Assembly: GCA_038363925.1 (NCBI GenBank)
Contig: JAQQWL010000002.1
Location: 4,092,001-4,156,000 of the forward strand
DNA: 64,000 nt
Direction: 5' to 3'
Source of the DNA: Apiospora phragmitis
Taxonomy: Eukaryota > Ascomycota > Sordariomycetes > Amphisphaeriales > Apiosporaceae
The position numbers and the translations under genes were made by a program. Shown here piece by piece: positions 11,142 through 22,649 of the stretch. The notes under the pieces are model-generated. The model did not search any database. It saw only the letters and a program-made list of their open reading frames with translations, and had not been told where the DNA came from. Position 1 is the stretch's first letter. Each line of letters begins with the position of its first letter.

Positions 11142-13682
11142 ATTGACGGATGCGGGATCTGCAAATCGAGGGAGAGCGTTTTATATCCAATATTTCCACT
11201 TGTTTCCAAGCTTTGCCAATGCCTCAAATGAATACAATTGCGTCAATCCTTCCGTTGCCTAAGCTAAAAAAGCGATGCCAGATGCTCGCCAAGTGCTCAA
11301 AGCCAAGAAGTACAAGCTTCTGCTAAGAATACAGCTTTGGAGGGGGGATTGGTCGTCCGGCGCAACACTTGCTCAAGTTCCAGACCTCGCCCAGGCTCCA
11401 ATTATCCCAGGATAGGGGACAGGAAGTTGCAGTCGCGGTTTCCCCTTGTTGCTGTAGCTTCCGATGTTTACTTTTCTCAACAGAACGATCGTGGGTCGGG
11501 ACGACAAGGTGGGCCGTAGCTGAGAGGGTCGGATGGTAGCAACGCAGCAACTTGACTATGGGGGTGTGCTGGAGTAAACGAAGGGTAGCTAGCAGACAAC
11601 TTGCTGAAGATGTACCGACGAGTGGAAAGAGGGAAAGAGAGGAAAGAGAATAGCACCAAAGACCCAAGAGTAGAAAGAGATTGGGACGGGGGAGCAAGGG
11701 GCAAGGGAAGGGTTGTATATGTAGATTCAAATGGCCTGGTGTACGGAGTAGTAGCACCATCATCTCATTATTTTCCGTTTGGTGTCAGGTTCGCGTGTGT
11801 TGCCAAGATCCCAATGCATGGTGAACAGCCGGCTACTGTAGGTCGCTTTCTTTGCTTCCCAGAAACACAGGCACAGGCACAGGCACAGGCTAGTAGAAGT
11901 CCTGTCCTGGCTAATAAATGTCGACATTCTAGGTTAGCTATCAACTAGCTATGGCGTGTATTGACAAGCAAGCTGCCCTGCTTTGCGACTCAGAACATCG
12001 AGCTGCATGGCTGGGTATCGACGGTGATAGGTCGAATGGCTCGAAGGACTGGTAGCTCCGGGCCTCTTTTCCCATCCCATGTGTATGGGACCACCCGCAA
12101 GCCTTTGGGTTAGCTTCATTAGCTAGGTTGCTAGGTTAGCTTGGAATAGCATGGAGATCATCGATCCTCCATGAGCAGGGGGGTATGGGATTTTCCCAAA
12201 GGCGCGCTGTGTTATTCGCTAAGCGACGCTTTTCCCCCCTTCTCATTCGTGTAAGCCCTCGCCGCCGCCAGATAGAGCGTGCCTTGATAGCCGAATTATG
12301 CACGTGTGGCACTTGTCCCGCCACCTCGAAACATGACTTCTTTCGGTTGCAGCTCATTGCGCCCAGGTTACATTTTGCGGCCCATGACAGCTTCATCAGA
12401 CAATTCGAATTACGGAAGGCAGATGTCATTGCAGCTGCGGGATGGAACCTAACTAATTCAGTTGACCTTAACTTTCAAGTTAAGCAGCCCTACTAGGTCA
12501 TACGACGTATCCGTACAGCATCCTTTATTTAGCAAACAGTGGATAGCTGTTCGTCTTCAATGTTCTGTTCAACCGATGACCTGTGTGCATGGGTAGGTAT
12601 TTGTTTCAGATCCTCTTATGTAGGTATCAAGGCAGGTGATTATCTTTCATTTTAGCCTTACAACGAGTCCAGTATTGCAGGTTGCCGAAGGAAATTTCTG
12701 TTTCGGCTTCTTCTTCTTCACAAGGATAGTGTCCGTAGCCAGCGCCCTACCTACCACCTTAGCTAGCAGCTAGCTGGCTAGCTTTCGGATACATAGCCCT
12801 TGAACCCCACGGGGGCTAATCCATAGTTCGTCTGCTATCTCCCACCCACAAAATCTTGATCTTTAGCTCGGGTCTTGTCTCAAGGCAGGGCGGGAGGTAA
12901 CGCCACAGCAACATCCCGCCCGGTGCACAAGTCCTGGTTTTCTGGCAGGTTTCAGATTGACGCGAACAGCTTCCCGCAAACCAAATGACGGCCACCAGCT
13001 TACCATAACAATGCTATCAATGAAACACTGTACCGCGGGGAATATCATGTAGTACTGGTGTGTACGTACGGATACGCAACCCCCCTTTTCATTGGTCGAG
13101 ACGCCATACCATGGCTGGCCAAGGCCGATTTGAGCTACGTTTGTCCGGCGTCAACCGTTTGCGAACTAGAACATGCAGCGGATTTCCGAAAGAGCCGAGA
13201 GACTGATAATCATCCAAGTGAACAAACTAGAACACAAGGTTACGCAATACAAAAACACCTAGCTTGTTTCTGATAGCAGTCTACACGTGCAGTTTCCAAC
13301 GGCGTCAAAACCAATGTTCCAGATGCGGAAACAACCGTTCTCATTAAGGTATGCCCGGTTCCTCAACTATGGATATGTATCATGTGTGTATATCAAGATG
13401 CGTAGTCGTGTATCTGGTTGTTTGTGTTGGTAGGTTGCTTGATCGCTCTTCCAGAGTCTTTGAACCTATCTTCCAGACTGGTTACCATCTCGTCAAAAAA
13501 TAACCGCTTGGTAATCGCCTATGGAACCTTATGTGGCATTGATTGCGCATAGCTCTCAGCTAGAAGTAGTAGGTCTCTGTAAAAGTACGCCACACAGTCA
13601 GTTCTCCCTTCTGTCTGGTGCCATTTGCCAAACGACAAAAGAGGAAGAAGAAAGGGGCTCAAATGCCTGTTTAGGCTGGAGC
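11142..13682. other. long intergenic region, no gene recognised
   Basis: About 2.5 kb without a supported gene. Open frames at 11323-11763 (minus) and 12185-12496 (plus) lack motifs and splice partners. It should contain the GH72 upstream region and the 3' side of the kinase-like gene. A short ACAGGC tandem repeat lies at 11867-11890, and short CTAG-rich palindromic runs occur near 12110-12140 and 12760-12785. Confidence 0.5.
11867..11890. repeat. ACAGGC hexanucleotide repeat, 4 units
   Basis: Four perfect head-to-tail copies of ACAGGC in intergenic DNA. No function is inferred. Confidence 0.9.
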
Positions 13683-15488
13683 CTACCAATTCCTCACCTT
13701 ATTGACCCGAATGCTCTGAATGGCCTCAAATCCGCTGAGGGTCGGGCTATCATGTCCCTTGGCGCCGCCGCTACTGCTGCTGGTACGCTTGTATTCCTGC
13801 GCAGTATTATAATTGGGTTTGGAGGTGGCGGCGGCTTCAGCAAGTCCTCCGACCATGTTTGGACGCTTGCCGATGATGACAGGCGGAATGTACTGAAATC
13901 CATCGTATTCGCTCTCCACTGCCGAGGAGGAGGAGTTGGTGGTGATTCTGTTGTTCTCCTTGCTTATGCGGAGGCCACTCATGCCATAGTCCCACCCGCC
14001 GTATTGGTGAACGCAGTGCGGCTCGTTGATGCCGCTCTCGACCAGGACCTTGTACGTCTCCTGCTCGACCTCCTGGGCCGTCGGGCGGTCCTGGGGCGCG
14101 ACCGAGAGCATGCGCGCCACCACCTTGCACATGGGTGCGATGCCGCGGAATACAGCGTCGCTCTTCTTGTTCGCGTCTTTGGAGAGACCCGCCATCCAGG
14201 ACTCGACCTGGCCGAGGTTCTTGTGGAAGGACGAGTCCGGAACGGCGCCACCTCGTCCGGGCATCTTATGCTTCGCGGCTCGGTGCGAGGCAAAAGAACG
14301 GGTTTGCCGCTTCATCTGCAGACTGAGCAATTCTAAAATAACACAGCCCAGAGAAAAGATATCGGCGGCTTGAGGGTTCAGGTTCGGGGTGGCAGTATGG
14401 AAAGCCGGCGTGGGATTATTGGATGGCTCGGAGCCGTGTCTCGGTATAGAAAAGGTATAATCGCCCGGAGGGCTCGAAGGGGGCGATTTTAACACTGCTT
14501 TCCTCTGCATATTCATGGCACCAGCAGGCGGGCGGAACCACTGCTCCGGAGCAGCATATATGTAGGACTCCTTGTCGAATGCCGCCTTATCGGACGAATT
14601 GGCTAAAGTCTCGGCACTGAGGCGTGAGAGGTCTGTAAAGAACACATCGTGCTTCGAGTTGAATAACACCGTCGACGGCTTGATCTGACCATGTGCCAAA
14701 CCACAACTGTGAAGGTAACATAATGTGTCGACGAGGCAGTGGATCCAGTTCATGACGTGTTCTCTCCTATCTTGCTTCGACAAGGCCTTCAAAGGGGCCG
14801 GGAGGGCTCCCAGTATCGTTTTCAGGTTATAGTCGCTAGCCGGTGTAAACAGCACGTATCCAGAACCTTGATGGGTATAAGACGCAAAGTAAAAGACAAG
14901 ATGGTCGTTTTGTATGTTCCTCGTGCAGTTGATTTCCCACAGGAAGTCATCTTCTGACAGCATCCCTGGGGCTGTTCCTACGGGGATACGGCGTCTCGAG
15001 AAAACTTCGCCCGGATAGTTGGGCAGCTCGACTTTGTCAACCGAATGGTTTTGGCTCAACCCAGCAACGGGTCGCCTGTCCACGACATCAAGTGGGATGA
15101 CTTCATCGTCGCTATACACACCGTGGTCTCCCTTCTCCAATGTTCTAATCAAGTAGTGGAATTGGCGATAGTAAAACCTTCGGTCCACTTTGCCGTTACG
15201 AGTGGCCCTCAACTCCAGGCGTTCAACCTGGTCCAGGGCTATGGGCAGGTCGTCATCGTCCCAGGAATCGTCCACGATGTTGAATATCTGATCCGGGATG
15301 CCGAGATCGACCAGGATCAGGAAGATGCGCGGGGCTTTCTCGCGGATCCATTCCAGGTAGGTGCCATCGGTCAGGCCGTCGCCGAACCCCAAGGCCCGGT
15401 CCACCTTATGGGATTCTTCGGGGAGGAGCTGGCCGCAGACAAACGGCCGAGTGACAGTCGCTTCGATCCGTGTGGAGTCCCACCACAT
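13683..15488 (-). CDS. protein kinase-like protein, predicted pseudokinase
   Basis: Single open frame of 601 residues from an ATG at 15488; an upstream exon ending at the TTAG just before it is possible. The N-terminal part (A-T-V-T-R-P-F-V-C ... F-G-D-G-L-T-D, then D-D-S-W-D-D-D-D-L-P-I) is the conserved leader of an uncharacterised fungal kinase family. The kinase core is recognisable by L-A-H-G-Q-I-K-P-S-T near residue 265, F-F-T-D-L-S, Y-A-A-P-E-Q-W and D-I-F-S-L-G-C-V-I-L-E-L, and ends with D-R-P-T-A-Q-E-V. Key residues have changed: the catalytic Asp of H-R-D is Gln, the metal-binding Asn after it is Thr, D-F-G is D-L-S, and the usual Lys of the N-lobe seems to be Arg (V-F-S-R-R-R-I). 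It therefore probably does not transfer phosphate and may act as a scaffold. The C-terminal 100 residues are Ser-rich and disordered. Confidence 0.78.
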   Translation of the reverse strand: MWWDSTRIEATVTRPFVCGQLLPEESHKVDRALGFGDGLTDGTYLEWIREKAPRIFLILVDLGIPDQIFNIVDDSWDDDDLPIALDQVERLELRATRNGKVDRRFYYRQFHYLIRTLEKGDHGVYSDDEVIPLDVVDRRPVAGLSQNHSVDKVELPNYPGEVFSRRRIPVGTAPGMLSEDDFLWEINCTRNIQNDHLVFYFASYTHQGSGYVLFTPASDYNLKTILGALPAPLKALSKQDRREHVMNWIHCLVDTLCYLHSCGLAHGQIKPSTVLFNSKHDVFFTDLSRLSAETLANSSDKAAFDKESYIYAAPEQWFRPPAGAMNMQRKAVLKSPPSSPPGDYTFSIPRHGSEPSNNPTPAFHTATPNLNPQAADIFSLGCVILELLSLQMKRQTRSFASHRAAKHKMPGRGGAVPDSSFHKNLGQVESWMAGLSKDANKKSDAVFRGIAPMCKVVARMLSVAPQDRPTAQEVEQETYKVLVESGINEPHCVHQYGGWDYGMSGLRISKENNRITTNSSSSAVESEYDGFQYIPPVIIGKRPNMVGGLAEAAATSKPNYNTAQEYKRTSSSSGGAKGHDSPTLSGFEAIQSIRVNKVRNW

Positions 15489-17341
15489 CACTAACACCAA
15501 GCAGAACAAGAGATGGATTATGAAAGAATGGCCTGCAGGCTAATATTGCCACAGGTTGATGTGTAAGTATGGATGCCAACGACAAAGAACAGACCTGGGC
15601 CGAAAACAGTGAACCAGGAGAGATGTAGTTATGAAGACATCTCGAGCAGGCTGCCACATACAATGGGCTTGTACTTGAATGTGGACTGATATCACATCAG
15701 CAGCTGCGTGCGGCAATCAGCAGTTGCTTGCCGATATCTCTTGCATATAACGGACACGAGGAGACAGAAAAAAAGCAAAGCCTTGTGGGTCAAACTGATG
15801 GCTGCATATCAATATCAGCCATGACAAGCCTGGGAAGGAAACAACATGTGTTAGTCCTTGGCCCAAGCATCTTGGGGGCTGTCGTCTTACTGTTCTAATG
15901 CAACTGCTCCCGTCGGAAGCGCAGGAAGTGGATGAATTTGCATTGGGTCTATTGAACTGTCAAGATTACACCGAGGACATGATTGGCTGTGGGAAGTTAT
16001 AGATAAGGATCTCTGGGCAAAAGCTGGGGGGTTATTTGTCTGGATCACCACTCCCAGATCCATCCTAGTACGCCACATATGCGGGATGGAGCATTGAGCG
16101 CAAGAGAATCCCCTCCTGTTTTAGCGACTTTCATCATTTTTGTGATAGTTCACACAAAGAAGGAATTGTCAAGCATGGAGTGTGCAGGGTATACAGGGTG
16201 CAGCTCTGATCAGACTGATGGCTTCAACTTGGGACGTCACTCGACAATGGCAGCCAGTAAAAACTGACTGCCGGCGAGACAGCCGTAATTATAGAGGGTC
16301 GGAACCCCACATACCAAGACCTTTCAATTCGGTGATCCATGTGGCCACCCCTGTTTCGACCATAGGCGATCGGTAAGTTACTTATTGAAGAATAAACGCC
16401 TCCGTCAAAGAATGGTAGGTTAACGGCAGGTGCTTCACTGGTACCCTGTTACCAGCAAATATCATATTTCGAGTACCTACTTCTACCTACTGATAACCAC
16501 TTTCCAAAAGTTGAAGAATACATCGGCCCCCCTTCCGAACAAAGGTGCTACTTGGCCCGAAATCATCTTGCTCATCCGAGACCAGGGTTAATGCAGCCAC
16601 CCTATCTATCAGCAACACAATGCGGAAAAAGGTGGTGGCAGTACTCGGCTGCAATGGCTTCCGGACCGGACAACACATCCTGTCATCCCAATGCCAGCCG
16701 TGTTGCTTCCTGGAGGCGCACTTGTATTAGCGTGGAATTGGCACAAAACCCAGCATGTGTGCATGCAGCACACGAGGAGAGGCATTTTGAAGAAACTGAC
16801 ATGTGTACTCCGTACTGCGCTCCATGTTGGTACCCTGCTCGCCTGCATCTGATATAGCTACATACATGGCTATATCACATGTGCCATGTATAGAATGAAT
16901 AAGCGGATCAATAGATATGACAACCGAGTCTCTGATTGGACGGGGTCAGCCCAACCTTCCGGTCAGTTTTGATTTGATGTAGTCTATGTACTGTCACGAC
17001 AAGCTATGCGAAGACATGCCAGAAGCAATATGCTCTCTTTGCTGTGAGTCGGCCCCCATCCATGCCACCGCAGCGTATCATACCTCGCGTACATTGAGAT
17101 TCAACCCCGTGGACTGGGATCTTGAAAATGGCTCACATATATGTACGGTCATGTGATCATGCCAAGTCTTATGATTCGAAAATCCGGCCGTGAATTCAAT
17201 TATCATCTGATGCTTGCTCTATAAGCTACATACAATGCAACGATGTGTATCATGCCACTCGATATTGGTCCTCGAGACTTGCTGGCTGGCTGTCTATCAT
17301 ACATAATGCTCTCCCCAAAGCCGAACTCTAATAAAGTAATA
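15489..17341. other. intergenic, no gene recognised
   Basis: About 1.85 kb holding the kinase-like gene's upstream side and the dehydrogenase 3' side. Short frames on both strands have no family features. One copy of the recurring TACTCCGTAC decamer lies near 16805. Confidence 0.5.
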
Positions 17342-18421
17342 TTAGATTAGCGTTGCCTTCTCCCCGCTCGCCACATTTCCCTTCCGTCCGACAAAGGTCT
17401 TCATGCCCTGGTCGATGCCGCTGAACCGCCTCGCAATTCGCTGCACGCCGACGGGCAGTACGTTGTACCAGTCGACCCAGCGGGCGTAGAGGGGCATGGC
17501 GATGTGGTCGCTCAGGCCCATGTCGATGGCCGCGATGATCTCCTTGGCCACGTCGACGGGCTCGACGACGGGCGCGATGAAGGGGTGGGGCGACTTGACG
17601 CCGCGGAACAGCGGGGTGCTGAGCTGCCCGGGCGTCACCAGGATCGTCTTGATCTCGGGCATCTCGTAGAGCTCGGCCGCGAGCGACTTGTGCAGCGCCG
17701 TCACGCCCGCCTTGGCCGCGGCGTAGTCGGACAGCTGCGCCGAGCCCAGGTGGCCGATAACGCTCGAGACGGTGACGATGGTGCCGCCCGTCTCGTTGCG
17801 CAGCATGCCGGGCAGGAACTGCTTGATGGTGTAGAAATGGCTGAGCAGGTTGGTCGAGATGCTGCGCTCGACCTCCTCGGCCTCCATGTCCAGCAGCTTC
17901 TTGCCCACGACCTCGGCCGCGTTGTTGATGAGGATCGTGGGCAGGCCCAGGTCGCGCTCGATGTCGGCCGCGGCCTTGGCGATCTGCGCCTTGTCCGAGA
18001 CGTCGCACTTGTAGTAGGTGATGCCGCGGGCGTCGGTGGCCTCGAGGTCGGCCGTGTCGAGCACGGCGACGGTGGCGCCGCGCATGCCGTAGACCTCGGC
18101 GATGAGCAGGCCCAGGCCGCTGGCACCGCCCGTGACGACGATGACGTCCTCGCTCAGGTCGACCTCGCGCGGCATGCCGTAGGCGATCTTGTGGCTCATC
18201 ATGTTGCCCATCCACACCATGGTGACGGCGAAGGCCCAGGCGATGGTGAGGCGCATGGGCGTGGCATCGTAGTCCATGTGCTCGGCGCGGAAGCACAGCG
18301 GGACCAGCCAGGCGATGAAGGGGTGGAAGATCGTGACATTGAGGACTTTGAGGAGGAGGTCGATGGAGATCGGGGCGAACCACGAGTCGCGCATCTGCGG
18401 TGGTCTCGGGTGATGGTCCAT
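17342..18421 (-). CDS. short-chain dehydrogenase/reductase, membrane-associated (SDR16C-like)
   Basis: NAD(P)-dependent oxidoreductase of the classical SDR fold, one exon, 359 residues, ATG at 18421. The N-terminal 90 residues contain two hydrophobic stretches (around residues 22-45 and 58-75), suggesting anchoring to the ER or lipid droplets. The dinucleotide site T-G-G-A-S-G-L-G starts near residue 97, with acidic D-T-A-D at the end of strand 2, which favours NAD(H). N-N-A-A follows, then the catalytic Ser in V-S-S-V-I-G and the Y-A-A-A-K pair near residue 230. This layout resembles the 17-beta-HSD11/RDH10 group, so the substrate may be a sterol, retinoid-like or fatty alcohol; that is inference only. 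Coding GC is very high, and this produces long false frames on the other strand. No frame break. Confidence 0.88.
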   Translation of the reverse strand: MDHHPRPPQMRDSWFAPISIDLLLKVLNVTIFHPFIAWLVPLCFRAEHMDYDATPMRLTIAWAFAVTMVWMGNMMSHKIAYGMPREVDLSEDVIVVTGGASGLGLLIAEVYGMRGATVAVLDTADLEATDARGITYYKCDVSDKAQIAKAAADIERDLGLPTILINNAAEVVGKKLLDMEAEEVERSISTNLLSHFYTIKQFLPGMLRNETGGTIVTVSSVIGHLGSAQLSDYAAAKAGVTALHKSLAAELYEMPEIKTILVTPGQLSTPLFRGVKSPHPFIAPVVEPVDVAKEIIAAIDMGLSDHIAMPLYARWVDWYNVLPVGVQRIARRFSGIDQGMKTFVGRKGNVASGEKATLI

Positions 18422-19079
18422 GTTTTCGGGTGGTTACCTAGGACCTCGGAGGCTTGGACTAGAGATAGACAATTACAGGCGAATATTTGACTTTGATTAA
18501 GTACGAAGATCGGGCAGAAATCCGTAGACACGCAACGATGGATTGCCGACCAGCAGGCAATTGGGTTTTTAGATAATCGACGAAATAAGAAGAAGTAGAA
18601 AGTAAAGACCGTTCCCGTACGTCGCCAGCGAAATCTAGTATGAAGTAGACTGGAAAGAGGGACGATGATGAGACCACATGCGTCGAGTTGTCCCAATACT
18701 TTTTAGAAAAGCTGTCGTTCGCCGATCTACGCCGGTGGGATTCGGAGCTTTGTGAAACGCATGGCCTGAGCGTGACGACCCCTGGAATGTTTCAACACCC
18801 CCACCAATGGCGGGCCCTAGCGTTCAGTCAGGGGGGTTTTCAGCTCCCTAAACTGCTACTAAACGCCCCAATCCAGCGTCTCCCTCACCCGTAAAATATA
18901 TGCATAAGTCCATCCACGTGACGTGTAAATGTTCACTGCCGGTGATTAATAATGATTAGCGTATATAGGATATATATGTTACGTATGCATGTCTTATTCT
19001 TGAAGAAAGAAAGAAGGCATCTCGACCCATGCGCACATGCAAGCCATGCTTGCTTAAGCAAGTAAGTCCCTGACTTGCC
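18422..19079. other. intergenic, no gene recognised
   Basis: Upstream region of the dehydrogenase and 3' side of the DUF6923 gene. No supported frame or RNA gene. Confidence 0.5.
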
Positions 19080-22000
19080 TCACACATTAGCCGCCTTGAT
19101 ACACCTCGCGCCGTCATTACTACTAGCCGGGGCCCCGTTGGAGATCTTGACGGCCGCCGTGCCCTTGACGGGGAGCGGGAACCTCCAGATTTCGCCGCCC
19201 TTGTTCTCCGAACCGAAGAGGAAGCCGTCGTCCGAGGCATAGACGGCGCCCCACTGGTTGTTGCCCGCAATGTTGCCGAAAATCGTAAAACCGGTCCACG
19301 TGCGCAACCCGGTCGAACCGTTGCAGGTACGTACTGAGTGAATTGGCGCTCTGCCCGAGGCTCCAGAGGTAGTTGCCCCCGCCGGGGACGTACGCCCAGT
19401 CGAACAGCGCGTATGTCAGGCTCGCCGTCCCGGTCGCTACCGTCCGCCCCAAACGTGGCCGACCGGGGCTTCAGGTCCACCTGGATCCACTGATTGCCGC
19501 TCACTGTCGCCCAGTACTGACTGTTCTCGTCCACGTCGCCCGAATTCAGGCTGAACGTCACGTTGGGCGACGCCAGGATCTTGCTGTCGCCCGAGGCCGC
19601 GATGCGGATCAGGTTAGTGTTTGTCCCTGTGCCTAGCGCGCCGTAGAGGAAATTGTCGCCCACGTTGTACCCCATGGCATTGATGCCGCGCGCTCCATCG
19701 CCAACAGGGCTCTTGACCAGAGCATAAGTGCCCTTAGTAATGTTGACTCGATAGAGGCTCATGCTTTGTATGCGGTTGCCTGAATGATCGCAATCCAGCG
19801 TGGGAAGCGGGGTTTGCACAATCACTGTCCCGGGCGCTGTTCCACTGGGCGGTACCGTCGTGGTGGTGGCCGAGCTGATCTTTGCAGTCCCTGTATATTG
19901 TGCTGTCGTGGTGACATATCCTGTTGGTTCTTGCACAATCACTTTATTAAATCCAACGTTAGTATTTCTAAACCTGAGGTATTCCTACTTGGTCGGCTTA
20001 CCTGTTCCAGCAGCTGTGCCACTGGGGGGGGACTGTCGTAGTAGTTAGCGAAGTGCCGTTAAATTTTCTATCCAACTTCGAGTCAGCAACCATTGAATCA
20101 GGCCAATTGGCGTTTCATTCGAGCCATGTGGGCAAATGCTTGGAACATTGCTTACGTGGTTACAGTAGTATAAACTTGTGAAAATGTTGTTGAGCTTCTA
20201 CCCAAAGATATGTTCGAAGCAGAAGAAGACGTGGCTGAAGGCGTTGCAGGCAAAGTAGAAGAGGAAGTAGTAGGAGGAGTAGTGAAGGAAGAAGCTGATA
20301 TAGCGGACGCTGTAGAAGCTGTGCTACTGCGGCTCAAGGTTGATGAGGATGCAGTGTAAGATGGCAGGCTGCCGGACGCCGATGAAGTTGTGCCGCTACC
20401 GACCGAGGATGACGATGATGTAGTAGAAGCTGTGCTAGTAATACCACCGGCCCCAGAGGAGCTGGAACTGCCAGCTGTTGCTGAAGTCGATGTCGTTACC
20501 GCTGGTGGATTAGCTGTATTCGTCGCCAGAGACACTGTAGCACTCGCAATCGAGCTACTAGATACACTCTGACCGGTGCTGGAGAGAAGGTCGTGGTTAT
20601 GACAGTAGTAGAGCTCCTGGTACCTTCTGTGTTCGTGGCTGTGCTTGTACCACTAGAGCCAATTCCAGTTGAAGTCGCGATGATTACTGAGCTGGTACTG
20701 GTTCCTATATATGTAGTTAACGAGGGAGCAGTGGCACTGCTTTGAAGGTTGCTGGTCGAGATGGCACTTGAAGCAGCTATGGTCTCCGTGCCACTAGGAC
20801 TAAAGCTCAGACTGTCTCCAGTTGTAGACGTCAATAGCTCAGGAGTAACGCTAATCGAGGATGATAGGCCGCTAATCGACAGATCACCCTGGTTTGTGAT
20901 TGTGGTGTCCAGCAAAGAAGTCAGAGAAGATTCAGACGAGGGTATCTCCGTGGTGATGACGCTGTTGATGGTACTTTCTGCCGAAGAATCATTAGTGGTC
21001 GTTGTTGGCTCACTTGTAGTCGATGATGTCTCGGTTTCCAGAAGTGAGCCTGTGACTGTAGTAGGCGTTACTGAAACTTCGGGCAATTCTGAGCTGCTGG
21101 AGAAGCTACTTGTTGTAGGCTCACTTGTTGTAGCTTCAGTTGCCGTAGGCTCACCTGCCGTAGATTCACCTTTCGTAGCTTCAGTTGTTGTAGCTTCACT
21201 TGTCGGCTATTCGCTCGCGGAAAATTCGTCTTGTCGGAGACGACGTCATAGTCATAATTAATGACGAATCCGTCCCGGACGGCGTACTAGGCATTGAAGA
21301 GTCTGTTAATATGGATAGCGAAGCAGATACTTCGGGCGTCTCTGAACTGCCAGTATCGATGCTTGACGTAATATCACTTGGCGCAGTGTTGCTGTCCGTT
21401 GTGATATCTCCATTACTTGTTGTCGTAGCAAGACCATCGGTGCTTGGATAGTCTCTTGTGGAGGTGGCACTGGATGAAGAGTCAGTAAGATCTGTGGTAT
21501 CGCGATCGGTTGTTGAGGCCATGTCTGAAGTTGACTCAGGTGTTATGGTTATTTCAGATGGGTCTGTGGCCATTGTAGAAGATGCTTCGACCTCTGTCGA
21601 GAGGTTTACTGAGGAATCTGAAGCAGGAACACTCGCGATGTCCGATGAGATTATGGCTGGTTCGGTCGGTTGACTTGTCGAGTCAATTATGACAGTACTA
21701 GACTCTTCTAGAGGGCTGGTTGATGTCTCTATCGTTGGTTCTGTGTCTGCGGTGCTGGAATCAATATTTGTGTCCTCCGAGGTTGACCTCGAAGTAGTTG
21801 AAGGGATGCTGCCCCCATCCAAGCTTGAACTTGTCAAGGTCGAATCTGTGCTACAGTGGGACCTTGGAGCGGTGGGTTTGACCCAGACTGCTGTATAACA
21901 GTAGCCGAGCCAGGAAGACTGGATTGTGACGTTGAAGAAAGAGCCAGGGAAGAGCCCGCGATGCTTCTGCTGGTCGCTGCCAGGGGCGGAGATGCGTCAG

Positions 22001-22649
22001 AGGGAGCAGGCCGGTCGGATATTGTATCAGAGCCACTCCCCGCCGCAGAGACGCCTAGGTCTGAGGATTTGGTGGACGAAACAGACGAGACAGGCTGTGA
22101 AAGTCTGGGAGAAGATTCCCGACCTGGCTGCTCCGTGACTTGACCACCGGAACTTCCAGAACCACCAATGTTGGGATTGGTTCCCGGAACACCGGAAGAA
22201 GCATATAAAGAAGAAGATTCCCGGCCTGGCAGGTCCGTGATTTGGCCACTGGGGTTTCCAGAACCACCAGTGTTGGGATTAACTCCCGACAAGCCGGAAG
22301 AAGACTGTATCGACTCCTCAGCTGATATAGACCCAGGTGGCGAGGTTCCTGGACGACCAGGGTTTTCGTCACTGGCAGTCTTGTCGTCCGTAGTCGATAA
22401 TCCGAGTATAGTGTCCAAGCGCGATACAGTGCCGCCAGCGCCGGGGACATCCCCTATTATTGTAGAAATCGCACCCGGTATTACCGTGACCAGCATCGTC
22501 GTGACATAAGTGTAACATATCGATCGAGGCTGGGGCTCAGCCCTTTCCCGGGCATAAGGGAGATGCAAGTCTGGTGCTGAGCTTGCTATAGTCGCTAGGC
22601 CGTAGGCAGACCAAAGCAACGAACGAATTACCAGGCCACCCCATACCAT
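19080..22649 (-). pseudogene. Ser/Thr-rich secreted wall protein with C-terminal DUF6923 domain, frame broken
   Basis: Starts at an ATG at 22649 with a signal peptide (hydrophobic core about residues 5-25). Then comes a Gly/Pro/Ser region with a 34-residue tandem repeat, a very long Ser/Thr-rich stretch, two T-T-T-V-P-P-S-G-T-A modules, and a C-terminal domain with L-D-C-D, S-L-Y-R-V-N-I, G-Y-N-V-G-D-N-F-L-Y-G, W-I-Q-V-D-L-K-P, D-W-A-Y-V-P-G-G-G and A-S-D-D-G-F-L-F-G-S-E-N. I recognise that as the fungal DUF6923 (beta-propeller-like) domain. Introns 20068-20155 and 19942-20001 join cleanly. The frame changes without splice sites near 21.84-21.90, 21.21 and 20.58 kb, at the C8 run 20024-20031 (the sister module shows one base too many), at 19447-19456 and at 19302-19312. 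An adhesin-like surface role is inference. Called broken here, but assembly errors could explain it. Confidence 0.65.
22114..22317. repeat. 102-bp tandem duplication inside the DUF6923 gene
   Basis: Two head-to-tail copies (22114-22215 and 22216-22317), each encoding about 34 residues with P-N-(T/I)-G-G-S-G and P-G-R-E-S-S on the minus strand. Copies differ at scattered positions. Such in-frame repeats are common in wall proteins and can vary in number between strains. Confidence 0.8.

Noticed and set aside
13521..14336. 271-codon plus-strand frame opposite the kinase-like gene
   Set aside because: Antisense shadow; the minus strand carries recognisable kinase motifs.
17328..18490. Frames of 351 codons (minus) and 328 codons (plus) over the dehydrogenase
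   Set aside because: His/Arg- or Asp/Gly-biased shadows of a GC-rich gene; no motifs.
20749..21898. Plus-strand frames rich in Val/Ser/Glu opposite the Ser/Thr-rich gene
   Set aside because: Complement of Ser/Thr repeat codons; no independent features.
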